DNA from: Ignavibacteria bacterium UBA5771
GTDB lineage: Bacteria; Bacteroidota; Ignavibacteria; Kapaibacteriales; UBA2268
Assembly (NCBI GenBank): GCA_002418685.1
Contig: DIEP01000066.1
Span: 20,065-33,645, forward strand
Length of the DNA stretch: 13,581 nucleotides
Direction of reading: 5' to 3'
Below, in pieces: positions 1-7,138 of this stretch. Every line of letters begins with the position of its first letter. The first letter of the stretch is position 1. The notes under the pieces were generated by a model. The model did not search any database, was not told the DNA's origin, and saw only the letters and a program-made list of their open reading frames with translations. The position numbers and the translations under genes are program-made.

Positions 1-108
1 CAATAATTTACAATAATTTTTATTTTTTTATAAATAAATTCCTTTTTTTATCTACAAATTTTTTAATTTGCAAAATTCTATTTATAGAATTGAATTTTTT
101 AAAAGATT

Positions 109-112
109 GGAG
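109..112 (+). promoter_or_regulatory. Shine-Dalgarno site deciding the OPT start
   Basis: GGAG lies six bases before the ATG at 119. The reading frame is open further upstream to a TTG at 68, but that codon has no comparable site, and the 17 extra residues it would add do not resemble the start of an OPT protein. This supports ATG 119 as the start. It is the only gene here with a clear Shine-Dalgarno match; the minus-strand genes have only AT-rich leaders. Confidence 0.65.
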
Positions 113-118
113 ATTTTA

Positions 119-2182
119 ATGGCAAAAGAAAAGTTTATACCTTTTGTAAGTCCCGATTCAACAATGAAGGAATTCACACTTCGAGCATTGTTGATAGGGT
201 TAATCCTTGCAGTGGTTTTGGGAGCAGCAAATGCTTATCTTGGGCTTAAAGCGGGGATGACAATTGCAGCAACATATCCTGCTGCTGTTATCGGGATGGC
301 AATACTTAGATCTGTCAAAGGATCTATACTCGAAGAAAATTTTACACGTACTGTTGGCTCCATCGGTGAATCAGTAGCTGCGGGAGCAATATTCACAATT
401 CCTGCCTTCTATATTGCAGGCATTTGGCGTCCATTTTTTACTGTTGATAATTATATTACAGCATCCTTAATTTTAATTTTCGGTGGCATACTTGGTATTA
501 TGTTCGTTGCTTTATTGCGGCGCGTAATGGTTGAAGATGCTGATTTACCCTTCCCCGAATCAATCGCTGCCTCAGAAATTCATAAAACAGGCAGAACCAG
601 CGGAAGTGGCTCGAAGTTTTTATTCGGTGCAATGGGTTTTGGAGCGCTTGTAAAGCTTCTTGGGGAATTCAAAGTGTTCCCAACTCTATGGGAAAAATTT
701 GTAACTTTTCCAAAGCAATTAATTTCAGGCACACCGATAAATGGACAAGGTGGGATGTTGCTTAGTTCTCCAGGAATTAGTCCTGCATATATGGGTGTTG
801 GCTATATTATTGGTCCAAAACTTGCATCACTCAACTTCAGTGGTGGATTGATTGCTTGGGGATTGCTGACACCTATTATTTATTATTTCATTTCTCCATC
901 ACTTGATCTGACTGCTTGGGCACAGTTCCTTGTTAGCACAAAAGGTCTTACTTATGATGTAGCAATTGCAAAGGTCCAAGACCCTGTGTTCCAAATTTAT
1001 GAAATTTGGAAATTTATTATCAGACCAATTGCAATTGGGGGAATGCTCGTGGGTGCATTTTATACATTATATAATATGCGAAAAAGCTTGATTGCAGGTA
1101 TTGCTCGTTCCGTGAAGGATGTCCGTAAAGCTGCAAGTGGAGAAATTGTTGCTCAAGACCGCACTGAAAAGGATTTGCCTTTTATATGGATTGTTATTGG
1201 CATTATTATAGTTGGAATTGCAACATTTTTGATTACGTTTTTAATTTTCCAAACAAGCTTTCTTATAGCAATTGTTTCTGCAACTGTGATGATTCTTTTT
1301 GCATTCTTCTTTGCAGCCGTGTCGGGTTATTTAGTGGGTATTATTGGCTCATCAAACAACCCAATTTCAGGTTTAACTTTAACTGCATTGGTTGTTACAG
1401 CTTTAGTGCTTGTTCTTTTAGGTGTAAAAGCAGATACAGGCGGAGTTGCAGCAGTGCTTGGAGTTGCAGCAATTGTATGCGTATCAGCAGCAGTAGCAGG
1501 CGAAATGCTTCAAGATTTAAAAGCAGGTCATATTCTTGGTGGTACTCCTTGGAAAATGCAGATTGGAGATATTATCGGCGTCGTCCTTGCGGGTCTCGTA
1601 ATGTTTTTCATTCTTTCGTTTTTGAATGATGGCGATATTGCACAAGGTTTGAAAGAAGGTTATGAAGGTGGATTTGGTAGCAAGAATCTTTCCGCACCGC
1701 AAGCAAGTTTAATGGCAATTTTATCTCGTGGAATAGTGGAAGGACAAATGGCGTGGCCCCTTATTATTGTTGGAATGTTGATGGGGTTTGGCTTTGTGCT
1801 TATGCAAGTTAAAAGTCCTATGCTTGTTTCCGTTGGGATGTATTTACCATTAGAGACAACTTTTGCTATTTTTGTTGGTGGTCTGATAAAAGGAATCGTC
1901 GATTCTAATAATAGAAGATATAAATATAATCCTGCCCAGATTGCACGGGTCGATAATACAGGAATATTGATTGCTTCGGGATTAATTGCAGGCGAAGCAT
2001 TGATGGGATTGATATTTGCCGCTTTGCGTGTGTTCAATGTATTCCCACCAATAGTTTGGCCCAATGCACCATTTGCGATTAGTTTAATTGTGTTATTAGC
2101 TATTGCTTTGCTTTTGATTGTTCTTCCATTGAGGAATGCAGGAAGTCCTGATGAACCCGCACCACCGAGTGCAGTAATGTAA
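119..2182 (+). CDS. OPT-family oligopeptide transporter
   Basis: A polytopic inner-membrane protein of 687 residues, the usual size for the bacterial OPT family, which is thought to import oligopeptides or metal chelates by secondary, cation-coupled transport. Seen in the sequence: many hydrophobic segments of about 20 residues from residue 22 to near the C-terminus; the N-terminal motif NAYLGLKAGMT at about 38-48 followed by AATYPAAVIG; SSNNPISGLT at about 411-420; DLKAGHILGGTPWKMQ at about 466-481; and MYLPLETTFAIFVGG at about 574-588. These are hallmarks of the bacterial branch (COG1297 type). The ATG at 119 is preferred over a TTG at 68 because of the GGAG site. The gene stands alone, convergent with lysA, and ends about 50 bases before a strong hairpin. 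The C-terminal tail is short and proline-rich. The family call is firm; the substrate cannot be read from the sequence. Confidence 0.93.
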   Translation: MAKEKFIPFVSPDSTMKEFTLRALLIGLILAVVLGAANAYLGLKAGMTIAATYPAAVIGMAILRSVKGSILEENFTRTVGSIGESVAAGAIFTIPAFYIAGIWRPFFTVDNYITASLILIFGGILGIMFVALLRRVMVEDADLPFPESIAASEIHKTGRTSGSGSKFLFGAMGFGALVKLLGEFKVFPTLWEKFVTFPKQLISGTPINGQGGMLLSSPGISPAYMGVGYIIGPKLASLNFSGGLIAWGLLTPIIYYFISPSLDLTAWAQFLVSTKGLTYDVAIAKVQDPVFQIYEIWKFIIRPIAIGGMLVGAFYTLYNMRKSLIAGIARSVKDVRKAASGEIVAQDRTEKDLPFIWIVIGIIIVGIATFLITFLIFQTSFLIAIVSATVMILFAFFFAAVSGYLVGIIGSSNNPISGLTLTALVVTALVLVLLGVKADTGGVAAVLGVAAIVCVSAAVAGEMLQDLKAGHILGGTPWKMQIGDIIGVVLAGLVMFFILSFLNDGDIAQGLKEGYEGGFGSKNLSAPQASLMAILSRGIVEGQMAWPLIIVGMLMGFGFVLMQVKSPMLVSVGMYLPLETTFAIFVGGLIKGIVDSNNRRYKYNPAQIARVDNTGILIASGLIAGEALMGLIFAALRVFNVFPPIVWPNAPFAISLIVLLAIALLLIVLPLRNAGSPDEPAPPSAVM

Positions 2183-2231
2183 TAGTGGGAAGCATATTAA
2201 CTTTTTAGTTAATTACATTTCATAAGTAAAT

Positions 2232-2282
2232 AAAAACCTCTTGTAGCTGCGAGCAAATATTCGCACTATAAGAGGTTTTTTT
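2232..2282. terminator. Bidirectional intrinsic terminator
   Basis: The arms 2232-2246 and 2266-2280 pair almost perfectly (AAAAACCTCTT with AAGAGGTTTTT, then one G-T and three further pairs). An inner stem GCGA/TCGC (2249-2252 with 2261-2264) closes an 8-base loop. Seven Ts follow on the plus strand, and the A-run at 2232-2236 gives a T-run on the minus strand. It sits between the convergent OPT gene and lysA, so it should stop the OPT transcript and probably also transcripts arriving from lysA. Confidence 0.85.
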
Positions 2283-2506
2283 ATGTAATTGAGTGTTCGA
2301 TTGATTATCGCTGTTCCTGAAGTATGTTATATGGGTTGTCCCAAAATGTCGTTACAATCTTTCCGAGACTTCAATAATGGTTGTGCAATTACGGGTAATA
2401 AAATAAAGATTATTTATTATTTCATTTCGGGAATATATAATACTCAGACTGTTGGAACATGTTGCAATGTGCCTCTACAATGGGTGACAAGCGTCTCATA
2501 TTTCTG
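2283..2506. other. Gene-free gap between OPT and lysA
   Basis: About 220 bases without a credible gene. The only ORF across it, on the plus strand from a TTG at 2289, has no ribosome-binding site, an unnatural composition, and runs into the 3' end of lysA on the opposite strand. The gap holds a decayed hairpin (2450-2479) and a stretch around 2333-2395 that begins GGGTTGTCCCAAAATGTCG and looks more like an old dispersed repeat than coding DNA. No tRNA or other RNA gene was recognised. Confidence 0.5.
2450..2479. repeat. Degenerate REP-like hairpin
   Basis: The right arm CAATGTGCCTCTACA (2465-2479) is of the kind seen in short dispersed hairpin repeats with a TGTAGAGGCAC...GTGCCTCTACA core. 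The left arm, TGTTGGAACATGTTG (2450-2464), matches only partly: the outer TGT/ACA pairs, part of the centre and some G-T pairs remain. It may be an eroded copy of a dispersed intergenic repeat. With one copy visible and genome context absent, this is a tentative call. Confidence 0.3.
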
Positions 2507-3736
2507 CTATATATCAATGCTTATTTGATTTCGCAGCAAATCTTCAATTGATTCTCTCTTTCTGATTAAATAATCCTTGCCTTCATATATTAAAACTTCA
2601 GCAGGTCTAAGGCGTGAATTATAATTAGATGCCATTGTATAGCCATAAGCTCCTGCATTTTTAAATGTGAGAATATCTCCGGGATGGATTTCGCTAATTT
2701 TCCTGTTCCATGCAAACGTATCTGTTTCGCAAATATATCCCACAACAGTGTATATCCTTGGCATTCCTTCAGGATTTGATATATTTACAATTTCATGATA
2801 TGCATTATAAAACATTGGTCTAATTAAATGATTGAATCCAGAATCAATGCCCGCAAAAACAGTCGATGTTGTCTGCTTAATGATATTTGTTTTTGCACAA
2901 AAGTATCCTGCTTCGCTGACGAGAAATTTGCCCGGTTCGAACACAAGAGCTAAATCTCTCCCATATTCTTTTGTGAATTTGTTAAACTTTTTAGAGATCT
3001 CACTTCCAAATGCAGTTATATCTGTCTCATAATCATCGGATTTATATTTTACTTTAAAACCACTTCCGAAATCAATAAATTTAAGGTTCTTGAAATTTGC
3101 AGCGATAGTAAAAAGAATATCAGCTGCTTGTAGGAAGACATCAACATCCAAAATATCTGAACCTGTATGCATGTGTAATCCTTCAACATTGATTTTTAAA
3201 GTTTTCACAAGTCGTTCCACAAGTGGAAATTGATGAATCGAAATGCCGAATTTTGAATCAATATGACCAACAGAAATATTGGAATTGCCGCCCGCCATTA
3301 TATGTGGATTGACTCTTATGCAAACAGGAATTTCAGGATGTGAATGCCCAAAATATTCCAATTGATCAATATTATCAATATTAATATGCACACCAAGAGA
3401 GACTGCTTCTTCAAGTTCTTGAATTGATACCGAATTGGGAGTAAATAGAATATTATCAGGAGCAAAACCCGCAAGCAAGCCCAATCGCACTTCTTCGATT
3501 GAAACGGTATCAAGTCCCGCACCAATTTTATTAAATAATTTCAATACTGAAATATTGCTCAAAGCTTTTGCGGCATAAATGATTCTCAAATCTTTTACAT
3601 CGAATGAACTGATTAATCTATTGTATTGTGCAATAATAGTATCAGCATCATAAACATATAATGGTGTCCCATATTTGTTGCAGATATCAAGAATATCTAT
3701 ATCAGAAATATAATATTTCCCATTTTGTATATTCAT
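2507..3736 (-). CDS. lysA: Diaminopimelate decarboxylase LysA
   Basis: A PLP enzyme that decarboxylates meso-diaminopimelate to L-lysine, the last step of lysine synthesis, in the cytoplasm. The 409-residue length fits the family. Seen: YGTPLYVYD at 22-30; the PLP lysine K57 in YAAKALS; NPHIMAGGN at 143-151 and GHIDSKFGI at 157-165; HMHTGS at 188-193; the glycine-rich phosphate-binding DFGSGF at 222-227; EPGK at 267-270; the substrate cysteine-glutamate pair CET at 336-338; and AGAYGYTMASNYNSRLRPAEV at 361-381. The last block separates it from ornithine or arginine decarboxylases. EPGK carries Lys where many members have Arg, a conservative change. The start is the only ATG that includes the N-terminal strand; no Shine-Dalgarno site is visible. 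It is a stand-alone gene, not fused to an aspartokinase, with a 140-base gap behind the secreted protein gene upstream. Confidence 0.96.
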   Translation of the reverse strand: MNIQNGKYYISDIDILDICNKYGTPLYVYDADTIIAQYNRLISSFDVKDLRIIYAAKALSNISVLKLFNKIGAGLDTVSIEEVRLGLLAGFAPDNILFTPNSVSIQELEEAVSLGVHINIDNIDQLEYFGHSHPEIPVCIRVNPHIMAGGNSNISVGHIDSKFGISIHQFPLVERLVKTLKINVEGLHMHTGSDILDVDVFLQAADILFTIAANFKNLKFIDFGSGFKVKYKSDDYETDITAFGSEISKKFNKFTKEYGRDLALVFEPGKFLVSEAGYFCAKTNIIKQTTSTVFAGIDSGFNHLIRPMFYNAYHEIVNISNPEGMPRIYTVVGYICETDTFAWNRKISEIHPGDILTFKNAGAYGYTMASNYNSRLRPAEVLIYEGKDYLIRKRESIEDLLRNQISIDI

Positions 3737-3759
3737 AATAAATTTTGATTAAAAATTTA

Positions 3760-3767
3760 CAAAAATA
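3760..3767 (-). promoter_or_regulatory. Candidate -7 promoter box of lysA
   Basis: On the minus strand this reads TATTTTTG, matching the TAnnTTTG -7 element of Bacteroidota-type promoters, and ends 23 bases before the lysA ATG. No convincing TTG -33 element lies 17-23 bases upstream, and such octamers arise easily in AT-rich DNA, so this is only a candidate. Confidence 0.3.
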
Positions 3768-3814
3768 GGAAAAAATGTATGAATAAGGATGAAAATAAAC
3801 GAACACGGGCTTGC

Positions 3815-3850
3815 AAGACACCAAAAAGAGAGTACCCTTATTGGTGCCTT
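3815..3850 (-). terminator. Hairpin after the Asp-box protein gene
   Basis: Read on the minus strand, AAGGCACCAA and TTGGTGTCTT form a 10-bp stem with one G-U pair around a 16-base loop, starting 26 bases after the stop codon at 3877. On the plus strand the wobble becomes an A-C mismatch, so the minus-strand RNA is favoured, as expected for the end of the 852-residue gene. No T-run follows directly, so it is not a textbook intrinsic terminator; it could instead stabilise the 3' end or lie in a lysA leader. Flanking GGGC and GCCC segments could lengthen the structure with bulges. Confidence 0.4.
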
Positions 3851-3876
3851 CCAATGATCTTGCCCCCTTGTTTTTT

Positions 3877-6435
3877 TTAATTCCCTCGATTAATTAATAC
3901 AGGCACTGCCATTGTCTCGTCGCCAAGCGTTATGCGTATGAAATATACTCCCGCTGAATAACCTGAGCAATTCCAAACAATGTTTGCTTTGTAATCGGCT
4001 TGCTTCTCTATTGAAATTTCAGGATTGTTCTGCTTTATTCCATACATATTATAAATATCAATTTGTGCATCCATTATATTATAAGCGCTGTTCCAATAAA
4101 CAGTGCTGCGGACTATATCTGATGCAGGAATGGGATAGGTATTGGACTTAAACAAGAAAGCATCCCCTTTCTCGACTGTTTCATTTGTGATCCCCGTTGT
4201 AATGCTATCAGAAGATAATTTGATATAATTTATTGAAGATGTAGGAAAACCAAAATTATCTTTACCTGTATATTTTTGGACCTCTAAGAAAATAAAATTA
4301 CTATTTGTCTTAACTGATAGCATTTGAGATTTTCCAATATTTTCGTCAGCTGTTTTAGTCGGATCGCAAGCTACCCAATCTGATACAATGCTCGTCATTG
4401 GGATGGAATCATAAACAATATTATTTGTCCCCAAGTTATTAATTCTGAAAATATACTTGTTATTATTAGATATTCCATAAAGATCATCTTTATAAGAAAA
4501 CAACATAGATAAGCGATTATCAGAAGTTATAGAAGTTCCAACCGAATCTAACTTATTATTTTTTATATCATAAATATAAAGTAGTGACCTGTCCAAATAA
4601 TATCCACATAAAATTAAGAGGAAATTCTTGTGATAGTAGAGACCGTCTACTGGGCTAAGTTTCCAAGCCTTTGTTCCTGATTTTACAAAGAATGGATATA
4701 ATGGCAAATCAATAGGTAGAGTAGCCCAGTTTCTCCCATTATCAATTGATTGACGTAGATAATACTTTGTATTAAGATAAAATGAACCTGAATCGCTGTC
4801 TACCCAATCAGCTTCCTTATACCATAAGCTATACAAAACGTTATCTAATCCATTATCAATATCAAAAATGAAAAGAGAATCTTTGAGCTCAATGGAAGCA
4901 AGTGGTTCATCAAAATTATTAAGAAAATATATTTTATCCTTTATTCTTCTAAGAACATATAAACTATCATAGTATGATACGTTATATAGCATTAAACCGC
5001 CATCATTTAAACTGTAAACATCGGGAGATCCACCTATATGGATTGGAGAACTATAAAGCTGATAGTTATCTGCATAATCAGAAGTATGTAATATTATCTC
5101 TTCCTTTTTTTTATTTACACCAACTATCCAGCCAGTTCCATTCTCATTAAAAGAAGAAAAATACATTTCTGAAATAGGCGGCATTGATGCAGAATAAGGG
5201 GGAAGCCATGTGATTCCACCATTTGTAGTTTTGCAAAATATGTATGCGCTTATAGTTGAATCAAATGTTTGATGATGGTGGCAAAGAATGAATTTATCAT
5301 TCACAATATGAGGATTCCGTAATTCGGGAGTTGCCATTGTATAGGGATTAGTTATTTCCGGTTTTGCAATCATAGATTTTAATTCCCACGTTTTTCCATT
5401 ATTATAAGATATAGAAATTAGCTTATAATTCCCAACGGCTATAATTGTATCAGTACCAATTTTTATAAAATCATTGAAGTAATTACCACGATCAAAAAAA
5501 CTTTCTTCACTTATTTTGCTTACTACTTTTGGATTACCACCTGAATCTAATTTCTGATAAATTGAATGATAATCATTATAGCCCTCTGGAGATCTTATAA
5601 AAAATATACTATCATCGAATATGTTAAAAGCAGATACTTTACCAAGTATAGTATTAATAGATATATAGCCTGCCTCATCATGAATGATTAATGAATCAGG
5701 AATTGAAATCCAATTTATGCCATTATTGGTTGATTTAAAAAAGAATTGCATTAACATTCCATAAAGACTATATTTACAGAGTAGATAAATATTGCTATTA
5801 CTAATCCTTAATTGTTGGACATTAATGTCTGTCAAGGCAGCAACCGTTGGTAAATAATCTTTTACTTTTTCAAAAATATTTATTGAATCAAGCATTTTGT
5901 TCCCAATAGTATATTTCATCAAATAAATATTATTTTTAATGAAAAGAAGTTGTCCATCTCTAAAATTGAGATCTTGATAACTACTTTCTGGGTCATTAAA
6001 TATTAATTCTTCAGATTTTTGGTTTAAATCAAGATCATAGCTAAACAACCCATTTTGCGAAAGAGCATAAATAGTATTATTTATCAAAGTAAATGATTTT
6101 ATTGAAGTATCTTGAGATATTTCTATATTTTCCCAATGATTACCATTATCTGTGGATTTTATTAATGAATATCCCGTTATGCCATAATAATTGGAATCAT
6201 TTGCTATAATTTCCAAAATATTATATTTATCGCCGATATTAACCTCACGCCATGTTTGACCTAAATTTTGCGAGTATGTAATAATACCGTAATTACCATA
6301 GCATAAGACTGATTTGCCATTTGTTGCCACGCCATTGAAGTTTGTAATAAGTCTTGTCATAAAGAATTCTGGCGCCTTCGATTCTATGCTTATATAAGGA
6401 ATAAGCAGAATTATAAAAAATACATATTTTTTCAT
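3877..6435 (-). CDS. Secreted Asp-box (BNR-like) protein with T9SS sorting domain
   Basis: An 852-residue exported protein. Residues 1-20 form a signal peptide (MKK, then a hydrophobic core). The body carries at least six Asp-box motifs (S/T-x-D/N-x-G-x-x-W): SQNLGQTW 55-62, STDNGNHW 94-101, STNNGINW 235-242, SYNNGKTW 343-350, TTNGGITW 403-410 and SIDNGRNW 563-570. These mark hairpins in beta-propeller folds of the BNR/sialidase, Ycf48-like and sortilin-like types. The last ~90 residues (about 764-852; bases 3880-4146) match a type A T9SS C-terminal sorting domain: YPIPASD, a DIYNMYG strand, SAGVYFIRI and a final short strand. The protein should be secreted through T9SS and perhaps anchored at the surface. 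Asp-boxes do not show enzymatic activity, and no sialidase active-site arginines are evident, so the role is unknown. The gene is visibly more AT-rich than the giant Ig gene. Start chosen because the signal peptide begins there. Confidence 0.85.
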   Translation of the reverse strand: MKKYVFFIILLIPYISIESKAPEFFMTRLITNFNGVATNGKSVLCYGNYGIITYSQNLGQTWREVNIGDKYNILEIIANDSNYYGITGYSLIKSTDNGNHWENIEISQDTSIKSFTLINNTIYALSQNGLFSYDLDLNQKSEELIFNDPESSYQDLNFRDGQLLFIKNNIYLMKYTIGNKMLDSINIFEKVKDYLPTVAALTDINVQQLRISNSNIYLLCKYSLYGMLMQFFFKSTNNGINWISIPDSLIIHDEAGYISINTILGKVSAFNIFDDSIFFIRSPEGYNDYHSIYQKLDSGGNPKVVSKISEESFFDRGNYFNDFIKIGTDTIIAVGNYKLISISYNNGKTWELKSMIAKPEITNPYTMATPELRNPHIVNDKFILCHHHQTFDSTISAYIFCKTTNGGITWLPPYSASMPPISEMYFSSFNENGTGWIVGVNKKKEEIILHTSDYADNYQLYSSPIHIGGSPDVYSLNDGGLMLYNVSYYDSLYVLRRIKDKIYFLNNFDEPLASIELKDSLFIFDIDNGLDNVLYSLWYKEADWVDSDSGSFYLNTKYYLRQSIDNGRNWATLPIDLPLYPFFVKSGTKAWKLSPVDGLYYHKNFLLILCGYYLDRSLLYIYDIKNNKLDSVGTSITSDNRLSMLFSYKDDLYGISNNNKYIFRINNLGTNNIVYDSIPMTSIVSDWVACDPTKTADENIGKSQMLSVKTNSNFIFLEVQKYTGKDNFGFPTSSINYIKLSSDSITTGITNETVEKGDAFLFKSNTYPIPASDIVRSTVYWNSAYNIMDAQIDIYNMYGIKQNNPEISIEKQADYKANIVWNCSGYSAGVYFIRITLGDETMAVPVLINRGN

Positions 6436-6483
6436 TTAAAAACTATTTTTTTAAAAAAAAATATTTTAGAAAATTTTTAGCAC

Positions 6484-6495
6484 GGAAAATTTTCC
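6484..6495. promoter_or_regulatory. Perfect 12-bp palindrome upstream of Asp-box gene
   Basis: GGAAAATTTTCC, a perfect dyad about 50 bases upstream of the start codon at 6435, in the place where an operator or promoter would lie. The surroundings are very AT-rich, which makes short palindromes common, and only one copy was noticed. A possible operator, not established. Confidence 0.25.
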
Positions 6496-6536
6496 ATAAA
6501 CCTATTTTTTCCCACAAAGCAATTTGTTTTTAAAAT

Positions 6537-6782
6537 TTATCTTTCTGATATTGGTGGGGGTCGGTCCTGAATGCTGGTATTCATTGTTTGCAGAATTAAA
6601 TTTTCGCAAATCAAACCATGCATCTTGCCTGAATAAAAATTAATAAATAGAAATAAATAAACAGCATAATCCACCTCACCCGTATATTTCCCCTCTTCCT
6701 TAAAGAAAAATATAAATCGGACATCTCGGACGGGATTTCCGAGCCATTTGAACCAAGGATATAGACTATACTGCTTTTCCAT
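6537..6782 (-). CDS. Doubtful small ORF, hypothetical
   Basis: An 81-codon ATG-initiated ORF in an otherwise gene-free AT-rich stretch. No Shine-Dalgarno site, signal peptide or recognisable full domain. Residues about 8-43 (LYPWFKWLG, NPVRDV, FKEEGKYTGEV) loosely recall the opening of a T9SS sorting domain (a YPNPVRDV-like start followed by KEEGKYT), interrupted by extra residues, while the second half (from about residue 44) resembles nothing I know. A second minus-strand frame is also fairly open over the same stretch, which argues against strong coding constraint. It may be a small orphan gene, a decayed 3' end of a lost secreted-protein gene, or chance. Confidence 0.22.
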   Translation of the reverse strand: MEKQYSLYPWFKWLGNPVRDVRFIFFFKEEGKYTGEVDYAVYLFLFINFYSGKMHGLICENLILQTMNTSIQDRPPPISER

Positions 6783-6854
6783 TAATTTAATAATAAGTTA
6801 AAAATTTATTCAAATTTTTCAAAATTAAAATTAACAAAAAAATATTAAAAAAAG

Positions 6855-6873
6855 ATCTCATATCATCTCATAT
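6855..6873. repeat. 9-bp direct repeat with one-turn period
   Basis: ATCTCATAT occurs twice, at 6855-6863 and 6865-6873, separated by one base, giving a 10-bp period. It lies about 75-90 bases upstream of the doubtful ORF starting at 6782. Tandem half-sites at one helical turn can be regulator binding sites, but a single pair in low-complexity DNA may be chance. Confidence 0.35.
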
Positions 6874-6976
6874 TTATAAGACCGAAAAAATGCAAAAAAG
6901 TTGCAAACTACTACAAAATAATTCCAAAAATATGAAAAAATATTGTTTAAAAAGTAAAATCTCTTGGAGAAGTATT

Positions 6977-7010
6977 AAAAAATGTCGCTAACTTCATAAG
7001 AAAAAGTTAG
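6977..7010 (-). terminator. Probable terminator of the FN3 protein gene
   Basis: On the minus strand CTAACTT (7010-7004) pairs perfectly with AAGTTAG (6994-6988) across a 9-base loop. After five bases comes a run of six Ts (6982-6977). The stem is short and the T-run is set back, so the structure would be weak, and it lies about 130 bases after the stop codon of the gene at 7139. Confidence 0.4.
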
Positions 7011-7138
7011 GGATTTGAGTATTCTATATATTTACACAATCAAATTCCGCGACCCCTTTTACATTTAATTTGCCTTTTTCAGGATTGCGCTTGAATATTG
7101 TAATGCAATATGTGATAGTCCTGCAAATAATATTCTGC

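Larger units (their letters stand above)
6783..7138. other. AT-rich gene-free region
   Basis: About 355 bases without a supportable gene, dominated by A- and T-runs. It contains a 9-bp direct repeat (6855-6873), a hairpin that probably ends the FN3 gene transcript (6977-7010), and a small perfect inverted repeat ATATTG/CAATAT (7095-7100 with 7106-7111, 5-base loop) just past the stop codon of the FN3 gene. No tRNA or known RNA family was recognised. Confidence 0.5.

Noticed and set aside
1..20. Tandem CAATAATTT(A/T) repeat at the left edge
   Set aside because: Two copies of an AT-rich 10-mer at the window edge; too simple to call an origin, att site or CRISPR.
68..118. TTG-initiated N-terminal extension of the OPT protein
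   Set aside because: No ribosome-binding site at the TTG, whereas GGAG precedes the ATG at 119, and the extra 17 residues do not fit the family.
1186..1629. 147-codon plus-strand ORF inside the OPT gene
   Set aside because: It lies in another frame of a clearly conserved transporter gene, and its Cys/Ser/Arg/Tyr-rich translation is typical of a shadow frame.
1517..2064. Minus-strand ORFs opposite the OPT gene
   Set aside because: Antisense shadows of the conserved OPT coding sequence, with no ribosome-binding site and no recognisable protein.
2289..2528. 79-codon plus-strand ORF in the OPT-lysA gap
   Set aside because: TTG start, no ribosome-binding site, starts inside the terminator tail and overlaps the end of lysA on the other strand.
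3316..3525. Short ORF in an alternative minus-strand frame within lysA
   Set aside because: Overlaps the well-conserved core of LysA and is a frame shadow.
3737..3876. Lysine riboswitch upstream of lysA
   Set aside because: The leader is too short and lacks the conserved lysine-box helices; only a simple hairpin is visible.
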